From Ruminococcaceae bacterium UBA5905 (GTDB lineage: Bacteria > Bacillota > Clostridia > Oscillospirales > Acutalibacteraceae): DNA of 23,934 nucleotides. The DNA lies in assembly GCA_002431285.1 (NCBI GenBank), contig DJEF01000024.1:1-23934 (forward strand). Reading direction: 5' to 3'. This document shows, in pieces, positions 1 through 6,955 of the stretch. The notes under the pieces are model-generated. The model was not told where the DNA came from. It ran no database searches and saw only the letters and a list, made by a program, of their open reading frames with translations. Numbering within the stretch: the stretch's first letter is position 1; the number at the start of each line of letters is the position of its first letter. The position numbers were made by a program, and so were the translations under genes.

Positions 1-989
1 ACCCGGGCGGACATGGGGAAGGCCGAGATGCCCGCCGCGCCGATCATGGGGTTGATCTTTTTGCCCTTGGGCAGGAACAGATTGAGGAGTTTCGCGAAGA
101 TCACACCGCCCGCCGTATCGAAGATAAAGGCCACCAGTCCCAGACCGAGGATCATCAGCGTCTCCTTGGTGAGGAAGTATTTTGCCTGCATCTTGGTGGC
201 GATGGTGATGCCCAGGAACAGGGTGACGAGGTTTGCCAGCACCTTCTGGGCGGTTTCCGACAGGCTGTCCAGCACCCCGCACTCCCGGATGAGATTGCCG
301 AACATCAGGAAGCCGATGAGCGCCACGCTCTTGGGGGAGACGATGCCCGTTACCGCCGTGATGGCGATGGGGAACAGAATTTTCGCCGTGCGGGAGACCT
401 GCCCGGGCTTATAGTCCATATGGATCTGCCGCTCCTTTTTGGAGGTGAGCAGCCGGATGACCGGGGGCTGCACCAGCGGCACCAGCGCCATATAGGAATA
501 CGCCGCCACCATGATCGCCCCTACATAGCGGGACTCAAAATAGTTGGCTACGAAAATGGAGGTGGGGCCGTCCGCCGCGCCGATGATGGCGATGGAGGCG
601 GCGTCCTTCAGATCGAAGCCGAACAAACTGGCGATGCTGAGGGTGAAGAAGATGCCGAACTGCGCCGCCGCCCCGAAGATCATCAGCTTGGGATTGGACA
701 GCAGGGGGCCGAAGTCGATCATGGCGCCGATGCCCACGAACAGCAGCAGGGGGAACAGCTCATTGGCGATGCCCGCCGCATACAGCACGTCGATGACGCC
801 CTCCTCGGCGCCCTGGGTGACGGCGCCGGACAGGGGCAGATTCACTAAGATCGCGCCAAACCCCATGGGCAGCAGCAGGGTAGGCTCCATGTCCTTTTTG
901 ATCGCCAGATAGATGAGAATACCGCCGACGCACCACATCACCACCTGCTGCCAGGTGATATTCAGCGCATTGGAAAACAGGTCTGCCAT
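1..989 (-). CDS. Sodium-translocating decarboxylase beta subunit (OadB/GcdB family), 3' end outside window
   Basis: The reverse strand reads as one uninterrupted frame from an ATG at 989 to the window edge (329 codons, no stop), so the C-terminus is missing. The protein is almost all hydrophobic segments. It carries the family signatures GAADGPTSIFVA (residues 137-148) and NPMIGAAGISAFPMSARV (313-330). In this family an Asp in the first motif belongs to the sodium path, and the beta subunit couples decarboxylation on the carboxyltransferase/biotin subunits to sodium export. Complete members have about 370-430 residues, so perhaps 40-100 are cut off. The start is set by an AAGGAGGT ribosome binding site just upstream (about 995-1002). 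The gene is first behind a regulated leader at 1031-1227, and no alpha, gamma or biotin subunit is in view. Which decarboxylase it serves (oxaloacetate, glutaconyl-CoA or methylmalonyl-CoA) cannot be told. Confidence 0.93.
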   Translation of the reverse strand, partial: MADLFSNALNITWQQVVMWCVGGILIYLAIKKDMEPTLLLPMGFGAILVNLPLSGAVTQGAEEGVIDVLYAAGIANELFPLLLFVGIGAMIDFGPLLSNPKLMIFGAAAQFGIFFTLSIASLFGFDLKDAASIAIIGAADGPTSIFVANYFESRYVGAIMVAAYSYMALVPLVQPPVIRLLTSKKERQIHMDYKPGQVSRTAKILFPIAITAVTGIVSPKSVALIGFLMFGNLIRECGVLDSLSETAQKVLANLVTLFLGITIATKMQAKYFLTKETLMILGLGLVAFIFDTAGGVIFAKLLNLFLPKGKKINPMIGAAGISAFPMSAR

Positions 990-1030
990 GCATATACCTC
1001 CTTGAATGGGAGGAGCGCCGCCGGACAAAT

Positions 1031-1091
1031 AAAAAAGGCCTCCGCTGAAGCAACGATACGGGGACACACATCCCCTGCGCTTCAGCGAAAG
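1031..1091 (-). terminator. Riboswitch-controlled intrinsic terminator
   Basis: On the reverse strand CGCUGAAGC pairs with GCUUCAGCG (9 bp). The helix extends by CUUU/GAGG with two G-U pairs and is followed, after two C, by six U at 1036-1031. The loop holds a small GGGGA/UCCCC hairpin. The 5' arm uses the CUUUC (1091-1087) that closes riboswitch P1, so P1 and terminator exclude each other. Ligand binding should therefore favour read-through, the usual ON logic of this class. Confidence 0.75.
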
Positions 1092-1192
1092 TCTTGCCAT
1101 TTCATCCTCAAGCGGGTTCGCGGCATAAAACCGAAAACCGTACTGACGCCGGAGAAACGATCGCTCGTCGGCTACTCCCTTTCCCTTTTACG
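1085..1192 (-). ncRNA. yybP-ykoY-type (manganese) riboswitch aptamer
   Basis: The leader RNA on the reverse strand has the conserved landmarks of the yybP-ykoY class in order: AAAGGGAGUAGCC (1182-1170), a GUCAGUACGG segment (about 1147-1138), and AUGGCAAGACUUUCGC (about 1102-1085). GAAAG (1183-1179) can pair with CUUUC (1091-1087) to form P1, and the conserved GGGAGUAG and GGCAAGAC loops face each other as in the known Mn2+ aptamer. Family knowledge: these riboswitches sense Mn2+ and usually precede Mn exporters, TerC-like proteins or cation ATPases. Here the first gene is a sodium decarboxylase beta subunit, which is not a usual target as far as I know. The class was assigned from motifs by eye, not from a covariance search. 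Confidence 0.8.
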
Positions 1193-1198
1193 CTCTAT

Positions 1199-1227
1199 AT
1201 AGTATGCCAATTCGGACAAATTGTCAA
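1199..1227 (-). promoter_or_regulatory. Sigma-A-type promoter of the decarboxylase beta subunit leader
   Basis: Read on the reverse strand, TTGACA (1227-1222) is followed after exactly 17 bases by TACTAT (1204-1199). The -35 is perfect and the -10 matches four of six bases. It would start transcription near 1192, just before the riboswitch-like leader. Confidence 0.8.
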
Positions 1228-1479
1228 GCATTTTTTCGGTTTCCCCGCAGATAGGGCTGCCGTGGGGCAGGCACTTTTGGGGATTGGGGGCGGGCGTATC
1301 CGGTTTGTTGCCCGCACACCGGCATCCCGTCTGTATTCTTTGGAGGGATGCCGCGCCGATAACAGATGCGACCCGCCGATACTATGCGACCGGCGTCGGA
1401 AGAATATACGGCTTTCCGAAACGGTCGTCTTTCGGCCTGTCCGGACCGGACAGGCGGGCGGCTTTTTGGCGGCAGCGGC
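1228..1479. other. Gene-free stretch with two inverted repeats
   Basis: No convincing ORF lies between the divergent promoters of the sodium-pump gene and the glycerol-1-phosphate dehydrogenase gene. Two inverted repeats stand out. One has 9-base arms CGGCATCCC (1320-1328) and GGGATGCCG (1345-1353). The other is a near-perfect palindrome with 10-base arms GCCTGTCCGG (1435-1444) and CCGGACAGGC (1446-1455) around a single A. The second ends 24 bases before the -35 box at 1480 and could be an operator, or part of a weak terminator since five T follow at 1462-1466. Confidence 0.5.
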
Positions 1480-1508
1480 TTGCGGTGGTGCGGTATATGT
1501 GCTATACT
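1480..1508 (+). promoter_or_regulatory. Promoter of the glycerol-1-phosphate dehydrogenase gene
   Basis: TTGCGG (1480-1485) and TATACT (1503-1508) are separated by 17 bases. The -10 is good and the -35 matches three of six. The start codon follows 46 bases downstream with AGGGGA as ribosome binding site. Confidence 0.6.
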
Positions 1509-1554
1509 GGTTGCATTAAGCGGACTGCATCAAGCGAAAAAGGGGAACTGACAT

Positions 1555-2919
1555 ATGGATACTGCATTCAAACGATCCTTTCATTGCGGCTGCGGGCAGG
1601 AGCATAACGCCCGCATCCGCGGATACATCGCCGAGAGCGGCGCGATCGAACGGCTGAGCGACTGTGTGCGTCAATGCGGCGGCAGCCGGGCGTTTCTGCT
1701 GGCCGACGGGAATACTTACAAGGCGGCCGGGGAGGCTGTCTGTGCCAATCTGAGGCGTAACGGCATTCCCTATTCCCTGTGTATTCTGGACGGGACGGTG
1801 CCGGAACCGGACGAGACGACTGTGGGCGCTGCCATCCTGCGGTTTGACCGTTCCTGCGATGTGGTGGTGGGGATCGGCTCGGGGGTTATCAACGACATCG
1901 GAAAGATCGTCAGCCACACGGCGGGCACCCCCTATATCATCGTGGCCACCGCGCCCTCGATGGACGGATATGCCTCGGCTACCTCCTCGGTGGTGCGGGA
2001 CGGGCTGAAGGTCTCGCTGCCCTCCCGCTGTGCCGACTACATTCTCGGCGATTTGGATATTCTGGCCAAAGCGCCCGCGCGTATGCTCATGGCCGGTCTG
2101 GGCGATATGCTGGCGAAATATATCAGTCTCGGCGAGTGGAAGATCGCGCACATCATCACCGGCGAGTATTATTGCGAGACCGTGGCGGACATGGTGCGCA
2201 CGGCGCTGCGGGCCTGCACCGATCATGCGGACGGTCTGCTGCGCCGGGAGCCGGCGGCGGTAAAGGCGGTCTTCGAGGGGCTGGTGATCGGCGGCGTGGC
2301 GATGAACTATGCCGGCGTGTCCCGCCCCGCCTCGGGAGTGGAGCATTATTTCTCCCACGTGTGGGATATGCGCGGGCTGGAATTCGGCACCCCCGTCGAT
2401 CTGCACGGCATCCAGTGCGCGGTCGGCACGCTGTATGCTGCGCAGATCTATGACCGGCTGCGGAACTATACGCCGGATGCCGAAAAGGCGGCAGGGTACG
2501 CGGAGCATTTTGACTACGGAGCGTATCAGGCTCGGCTGAGCGCCTTTTTGGGCAAGGGTGCGCAGGCAATGATCGCGCTGGAGGAGAAGGAGCAGAAATA
2601 CAACCCCGAAAAGCACCGGGCGCGTTTGCAGCGGATCGTCACGCACTGGGATGCGATCGAGGCGGTGATCCGTCAGGAGATACCCACGGCCCGGACGGTC
2701 GAGACGATCCTGGATCGGATCCATGCGCCGAAAACGGCGGAGGATATCGGGATTGACCCTGCCGTCTTGCCCATGACCTTTGAGGCCACCAAGGATATCC
2801 GGGACAAGTATGTGCTGTCTCGGCTGTGTTTCGATCTGGGGATCCTGCCGGAGGTCAGCGCGGCGGTGTTCGGGAACGTCTGGCGGGACGGCGGAAAGGA
2901 AGCGCCGCGGGCGGGATGA
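1555..2919 (+). CDS. egsA: sn-glycerol-1-phosphate dehydrogenase (AraM/EgsA family)
   Basis: This 454-residue protein belongs to the iron-containing alcohol dehydrogenase superfamily, glycerol-1-phosphate dehydrogenase branch, which reduces dihydroxyacetone phosphate to sn-glycerol-1-phosphate with NAD(P)H. The nucleotide-binding segment GIGSGVINDIGK (106-117) and the branch motif TAPSMDGYAS (132-141) are intact. The three metal ligands appear as Asp184 (GLGDMLAKY), His264 (GVEHYFSH) and His284 (VDLHG). It is longer than Bacillus subtilis AraM (394 residues), mostly towards the C-terminus. The ATG at 1555 has AGGGGA upstream. The gene is monocistronic and followed by a terminator. In bacteria this enantiomer feeds archaeal-type prenylglyceryl phosphates or unknown products; no prenyltransferase partner (PcrB) is nearby, so the physiological role is open. 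The symbol follows the B. subtilis enzyme name. Confidence 0.9.
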   Translation: MDTAFKRSFHCGCGQEHNARIRGYIAESGAIERLSDCVRQCGGSRAFLLADGNTYKAAGEAVCANLRRNGIPYSLCILDGTVPEPDETTVGAAILRFDRSCDVVVGIGSGVINDIGKIVSHTAGTPYIIVATAPSMDGYASATSSVVRDGLKVSLPSRCADYILGDLDILAKAPARMLMAGLGDMLAKYISLGEWKIAHIITGEYYCETVADMVRTALRACTDHADGLLRREPAAVKAVFEGLVIGGVAMNYAGVSRPASGVEHYFSHVWDMRGLEFGTPVDLHGIQCAVGTLYAAQIYDRLRNYTPDAEKAAGYAEHFDYGAYQARLSAFLGKGAQAMIALEEKEQKYNPEKHRARLQRIVTHWDAIEAVIRQEIPTARTVETILDRIHAPKTAEDIGIDPAVLPMTFEATKDIRDKYVLSRLCFDLGILPEVSAAVFGNVWRDGGKEAPRAG

Positions 2920-3010
2920 CGGCGCTTTCGGCCGGTTGCGCCGCGCCTGCACGGCTTTTCGCGATACCCGGTCGGTTGGTCTATGCCCCCGCGACTGTCT
3001 GGATAAACGG

Positions 3011-3049
3011 GAAAGCGGTCGGCTGCTCTCGGAGCGGCCGCCGCTTTTC
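3011..3049. terminator. Terminator between the convergent egsA and spoIIE genes
   Basis: GAAAGCGG (3011-3018) pairs with CCGCTTTT (3041-3048), and inside it CGGCTGCT (3020-3027) pairs with AGCGGCCG (3033-3040). Only T3019 is bulged, and the loop has five bases. The T-rich tail on the plus strand is TTTTCTCGTTT. The reverse direction has a weaker T-rich tail, so it could also serve spoIIE, whose stop lies at 3055-3057. Confidence 0.7.
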
Positions 3050-3054
3050 TCGTT

Positions 3055-5394
3055 TCAGGTATCCTCCAGCCGATGCAGCCGCAGCGCCGCCACGGTGATG
3101 TCGTCCTGGTGCTCCGTCTGGGAACGGCGCACCGCGGCGGTGATGCGCCGCGCCAGCGTCTCCATATCCTCTTCCGGCGGATGCTCCCGCAGGAGGGATT
3201 CCACCGGGGCGATGCCGTCGGTATAGGCTCCGTCGCTGGCCAGCAGCAGAATGTCCCCGTCGGCGAGCCAGTCGTATCCGTGGGACAGCTTCACATCCGG
3301 CAGGATTCCGGCGGGCAGGGAGGATTCCTCCAGCCGGGAGATGCGTCCCCCGGAGCAAATGAGGGTGGCGGCGGCCCCCGCCTTGTAGAAATCCAGCCGC
3401 CCGGTGAAGGCGTCGATCTGCACCACATCCAGCGTGGCGAGGCTTTCCTCCCGGCTTTTGGTCATCAGCGCCGCATTGAGGGTCTGCAAGATCCCGGCGG
3501 GGCTGAAGCCCGCCTGCCACAGCCGAGCGCACAGCCCCACCGTCATGGCGCTGTCCACCGCCGCCCGGCCGCCGCAGCCCATGCCGTCGCTGAGAATGAC
3601 GGTGGTGTGCCCTTGCGCGGAGAAACTGTCGATGGCATCGCCGCACAGCTTTTCTCCCGCGCAGCACAGACGGCTGATCCCCAGTTCCACCCGGAACCGG
3701 GGCGGTTCAGATAGGGTGATGCGGGTGCCGCTGCCGCAGGGGACGGCGGCCGGGGCGGCCAGCCGGGTGCCGCAGACCTCCATGAGCCGCCGCAGCCACC
3801 GCCCGCCCGGGGTGGGCAGCTCCGCCTCGTCGATCACGATCTCCACCGTCAGCCGATTGCCCGCGTCCCGGGTGCAGAGGGCTTCCCGCACGGTCATGTC
3901 CTCATCCTCGCACACCGCCATCACCCGGGCGGACAGCTCCGTATCCACCTGCCCGGGGTCCTCCAGAGAGGCTGCCAGAGTGGTCAGCAGGTCGGTCATG
4001 CCGGCGCATTGCCCGTGGAGGGAGTGCTGGATTTCTTGTAAGCGCTTCCATGCCGATTCCTGCAACAACAATCGGTCGTATTCCCGGGAGAGCCGGGCGG
4101 TCAGCTGCTCCTTGCGGCGGCAGCTCTGGCGCAGGAAATCGGTGATGTCCTCCGGCGTGACCAAGCCCTGCTCCGGCAGCCGGGCGGTCAGCCGCTCCAG
4201 CGCGGCGGCGGCCTCCTCTCCGTGCTGCTCCCAGCAAAAGGTCTCCATGGGGCAGCTGCCGCAGACCTGCCGGCGGCATTCCCGTTGCAGGCCGGGCATA
4301 TCCGTCGCCGGATGGCGGCAGAGCCGCTCGGACACCTCGCTGACCGCGCCGGACACCTCCCGGAGCGCCCCGGCCGCCACCTGCAACCGGAGCGTCACCG
4401 CCCGGCGCAACCCCTCCACGGCGGGCAGCTCCCGGCTGCGGAGAAACAGCCGGGACAGCTGCCGGTCCCAGGAGCGGGGCAGCGCCAGAAACAGCGCCCC
4501 GCCGGCGAACAACTCATAGATATGGATGAGGGCTCCGTCGCTGCTGTCGGACAGCGCCACCACCCCGGCGGCGATGAAGAATGCGCCGGCTTCCGCCAGC
4601 CGCCCGAATCGGGCGAACAGCCCCGCCAGCAGCCCGCCGAAGGCCAGCGCCATGGCCAGCACCGTTTGCCCCGGCACGGCCAGCGCGGTGCAGGCCCCCA
4701 CCACGACCCCGGCCACCGCGCCGCCGGTTTCCCGGCCGGAACGGGCCAGCAGCAGGATCAGCCCCGCCGCCAGCACCCGTCCGGGCGCGAAGCCCCGGAT
4801 ATCCAGTGTGGAGGCCGCCATCAGCGCCACCGCGCCGGTGAGCACCAGCGCCGCCTGTTCCCCGGCGGTGAGCTGGAGCCGTCGGGCCGGACGGGGTTCC
4901 GCCGCCCGCCGGGTGAACTGCCCGACGATCCGGAAAAAGTAGGCTGCTCCGGCGGCGGCCAGACTTTCGGCGACGAGCAGCAGCAGACGGAACGCGTCCA
5001 TGCCGCTGCGCCCCAGAAAGAATAGCCCCGTCAGCAGATCGGCGGCGGCGGCCATCAGCGGCGGCGTCAGCGGCCGCTCTCGCCAGCCCGGCACCGCCGC
5101 CAGCACCCAGCGCAGCCCGCCTACAACGGCCACGGCGGCGATGTATCGCAGCGGATACAGGATGCCGCCTGCCAGCAGATATCCGGCAATGAGCGATGCC
5201 GTCACCGGCAGCGTCCCGCCGGCGGCGGCTGCCGCCAGACTGATGCCGAAGGGCGCCAGCTCTCCGTACAGGGTGGCGCGGGGCAGCAGCAGCCCCAGCA
5301 GACACCAGAGCAGGGTCACGGCGACGGTGGGTTTTCCGGCGGCGCTGCCGGGGGCAGCGCCGATGGCGGTAGTGGATTTCACGAGAACTTCCAT
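3055..5394 (-). CDS. spoIIE: Stage II sporulation protein E (SpoIIE), membrane-bound PP2C-type serine phosphatase
   Basis: SpoIIE dephosphorylates the anti-anti-sigma factor SpoIIAA at the sporulation septum and so releases sigma-F in the forespore. The predicted 779-residue protein (827 in B. subtilis) has an N-terminal half of about ten membrane segments, and a middle region with a Cys cluster (RQVCGSCPMETFCW) seen in clostridial members. The C-terminal PP2C domain has metal-site motifs ILSDGMGCG (Asp603), LLLASDGAYTDG (Asp721) and HQDDITVA (Asp764/765). The ATG at 5394 is chosen, but AAAGG abuts it directly; a GTG four codons further on (5382) has better spacing to AGGA. The frame stays open to 5772, but that part runs through the spoIIE promoter and into the divergent hydrolase gene. 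The gene marks the host as a spore former. It stands alone on the reverse strand. Confidence 0.93.
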   Translation of the reverse strand: MEVLVKSTTAIGAAPGSAAGKPTVAVTLLWCLLGLLLPRATLYGELAPFGISLAAAAAGGTLPVTASLIAGYLLAGGILYPLRYIAAVAVVGGLRWVLAAVPGWRERPLTPPLMAAAADLLTGLFFLGRSGMDAFRLLLLVAESLAAAGAAYFFRIVGQFTRRAAEPRPARRLQLTAGEQAALVLTGAVALMAASTLDIRGFAPGRVLAAGLILLLARSGRETGGAVAGVVVGACTALAVPGQTVLAMALAFGGLLAGLFARFGRLAEAGAFFIAAGVVALSDSSDGALIHIYELFAGGALFLALPRSWDRQLSRLFLRSRELPAVEGLRRAVTLRLQVAAGALREVSGAVSEVSERLCRHPATDMPGLQRECRRQVCGSCPMETFCWEQHGEEAAAALERLTARLPEQGLVTPEDITDFLRQSCRRKEQLTARLSREYDRLLLQESAWKRLQEIQHSLHGQCAGMTDLLTTLAASLEDPGQVDTELSARVMAVCEDEDMTVREALCTRDAGNRLTVEIVIDEAELPTPGGRWLRRLMEVCGTRLAAPAAVPCGSGTRITLSEPPRFRVELGISRLCCAGEKLCGDAIDSFSAQGHTTVILSDGMGCGGRAAVDSAMTVGLCARLWQAGFSPAGILQTLNAALMTKSREESLATLDVVQIDAFTGRLDFYKAGAAATLICSGGRISRLEESSLPAGILPDVKLSHGYDWLADGDILLLASDGAYTDGIAPVESLLREHPPEEDMETLARRITAAVRRSQTEHQDDITVAALRLHRLEDT

Positions 5395-5434
5395 CCTTTC
5401 TGCGGAGAGATTTCCGGCGGGACCATACACCGCT

Positions 5435-5468
5435 ATTGTAGGACAGGCCTGCCGCCGGATGTGTCGCA
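5435..5468 (-). promoter_or_regulatory. Putative Spo0A-activated spoIIE promoter
   Basis: Read on the reverse strand, TACAAT (5440-5435) is a good -10 box, but no TTGACA lies 17 bases upstream. Instead TGCGACA (5468-5462), one mismatch from the inverse Spo0A box TTCGACA, sits 21 bases upstream. B. subtilis spoIIE and spoIIG promoters have the same wide spacing with 0A boxes over the -35 region. A weaker 0A-like site (TGTCGGG, plus strand 5515-5521) lies further up. Confidence 0.5.
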
Positions 5469-5568
5469 TCGACGGCGCAAAACCGGGGATTTTTTGCCGC
5501 AGCGCCGGGAGGACTGTCGGGGAAAGCCGGGAGCGGCTATTTCCCGCCGGTTTTCGCCCTTTTGGCGG

Positions 5569-5597
5569 TTGACAGCTTTGGGGGTTTGCGGTAGAAT
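5569..5597 (+). promoter_or_regulatory. Promoter of the hydrolase-lemA-TPM operon
   Basis: TTGACA (5569-5574), a 17-base spacer and TAGAAT (5592-5597) give a near-consensus sigma-A promoter. An in-frame ATG at 5598 abuts the -10 box and so cannot be in the transcript. The real start must be the ATG at 5640. Confidence 0.82.
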
Positions 5598-5639
5598 ATG
5601 GCTGACAGAAGCGGAAATACTGTAAGGGAGATATGTGTG

Positions 5640-6386
5640 ATGAAAACCGGTGACTGGAACGGATATACCCGATTGGATTTTGACGTAGACGGGCGGGAGA
5701 GCCTGCTGATCTGCCCCCATGAGCCGCTGCCCGGCAAGCCCTGGGTGTGGCGCACGGAGTTTTTCGGCGCATTCGATACGGTGGATCGGGCGCTGCTGGC
5801 CAAGGGCTGGCACATCGGCTACCACCGGGTCAGCAATATGTATGGCTGTCAGGCGTCGGTGGAATATCTGCGGGCGTATCAGGATCATGTGGAGCGGGAA
5901 TTTCAGCTGAACATGCGGCCGGTGCTGTTCGGCTTCAGCCGGGGCGGGCTGTATGCGGTCAACTATGCGACGGCGTATCCCTTCCGGGTGGGCGGTCTGT
6001 ATCTGGACGCTCCGGTGCTGGATGTGCGCTCCTGGCCGGGCGGCTTCGGCGGCGGCGTGGGCGATCCCGCCTGCTGGGAGGAATGCAAGCGCTGGTACGG
6101 GCTGACCGATACCACCGCGCCGGGCTTTGCCCAGAATCCGCTGGATCAGGCGGAGCGGCTGGCGCGCACCGGATTGCCCATCATCAGCGTGGTGGGGCTG
6201 GCGGACGATGTGGTGCCCTATGCGGAGAATATGCAGCTGTTCATCCCCCGTTTCCGGGCGGCCGGCGGTCACATCGAGGTGATTGAAAAGCCCGGCTGCG
6301 GTCACCATCCCCACAGTCTGGAGGAGCCCGCCCCGGTGGTGGAATTTATCGAACGCTATTGTATGGATAAGGAGTGTGCGCTATGA
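5640..6386 (+). CDS. Alpha/beta hydrolase of unknown substrate
   Basis: The 248-residue protein has an alpha/beta hydrolase layout with nucleophile elbow GFSRGG (Ser100), acid VVGLADDVVP (Asp189 or Asp190) and a late His in GCGHHPHS (His222 or His223). The N-terminal KPWVWRTEFFGAF (33-45) and central YLDAPVLDVRSWPGG (121-135) recall an uncharacterised subgroup often annotated as prolyl oligopeptidase-like or simply hydrolase. There is no signal peptide, so it is probably cytoplasmic. The start at 5640 is preferred over 5598, which overlaps the promoter; AAGGGAG lies about nine bases upstream. Its TGA overlaps the ATG of lemA (ATGA, 6383-6386), so the two are probably translationally coupled. 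Esterase, lipase or peptidase activity are all possible. Confidence 0.85.
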   Translation: MKTGDWNGYTRLDFDVDGRESLLICPHEPLPGKPWVWRTEFFGAFDTVDRALLAKGWHIGYHRVSNMYGCQASVEYLRAYQDHVEREFQLNMRPVLFGFSRGGLYAVNYATAYPFRVGGLYLDAPVLDVRSWPGGFGGGVGDPACWEECKRWYGLTDTTAPGFAQNPLDQAERLARTGLPIISVVGLADDVVPYAENMQLFIPRFRAAGGHIEVIEKPGCGHHPHSLEEPAPVVEFIERYCMDKECAL

Positions 6387-6955
6387 AAAAGGGCGGCATC
6401 GTACTGATCGTGGTGCTGGCGGTGGTGGCAATCTTTGCCATCGCGGCTGTCAGCGGCTATAACGAGCTGGTGAGCTTGCAGACGGGGGTGGAGACGGCGC
6501 AGGCCACCATCCAGACCCAGCTGCAGCGCCGGGCGGATCTGATCCCCAACTTTGTCAGCACCGTCAAGGGCTATTCGGAATATGAGCAAAAGACTCTCAC
6601 CGCCGTCACCGAGGCGCGGACCAAGGTGGGGCAAGCCACCACCGCCGCCCAGCAGGCGGATGCGGAGGAGGAGCTGAACCGGGCCATCTCCGTCTGGGTC
6701 AATGCGGTGACCGAGGCCTACCCGGATCTGAAAGCCAGCGACCAGTTTGTGGCGCTGCAGACCGAGCTGGCGGGAACCGAAAACCGCATCACCACCGCCC
6801 GCAACGACTACAACAAGGCGGCGCAGGCGTATAATACCGCCATCCGGCAGTTCCCTCGGAATCTTGTGGCGGGGCTGTTCGGGTTCGACAAGGTGGACTA
6901 TTTTCAGGCAGATTCCGGCGCGGATAATGTGCCGGAGGTCTCCTTTAACTGGTGA
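6383..6955 (+). CDS. LemA family membrane-anchored protein
   Basis: A 190-residue protein with one N-terminal membrane segment (about 5-24) followed by a long, mostly helical extracytoplasmic domain. The LemA hallmarks are YNELVSLQTGVETAQATI, the RRADLIPNFV motif (about 50-59), and a C-terminal AYNTAIRQFPRN followed by FGF. The family's role is unknown; members recur beside TPM-domain proteins, as here. The ATG at 6383 has AAGGAG eight bases upstream and overlaps the hydrolase stop. The lemA stop in turn overlaps the next start (GTGA, 6952-6955), so all three genes form a tightly coupled operon. Confidence 0.92.
   Translation: MKKGGIVLIVVLAVVAIFAIAAVSGYNELVSLQTGVETAQATIQTQLQRRADLIPNFVSTVKGYSEYEQKTLTAVTEARTKVGQATTAAQQADAEEELNRAISVWVNAVTEAYPDLKASDQFVALQTELAGTENRITTARNDYNKAAQAYNTAIRQFPRNLVAGLFGFDKVDYFQADSGADNVPEVSFNW

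Noticed and set aside
760..1071. Reverse-strand ORF starting at 1071
   Set aside because: Out of frame with the OadB-type protein, which matches its family over the whole stretch and has its own ribosome binding site.
5598..5639. Upstream ATG of the hydrolase at 5598
   Set aside because: It abuts the -10 box and would not be in the transcript.
5395..5772. N-terminal extension of SpoIIE
   Set aside because: The extra 126 codons overlap the spoIIE promoter and the divergent hydrolase gene, have no membrane or SpoIIE-like content, and the family normally starts near the first membrane segment.
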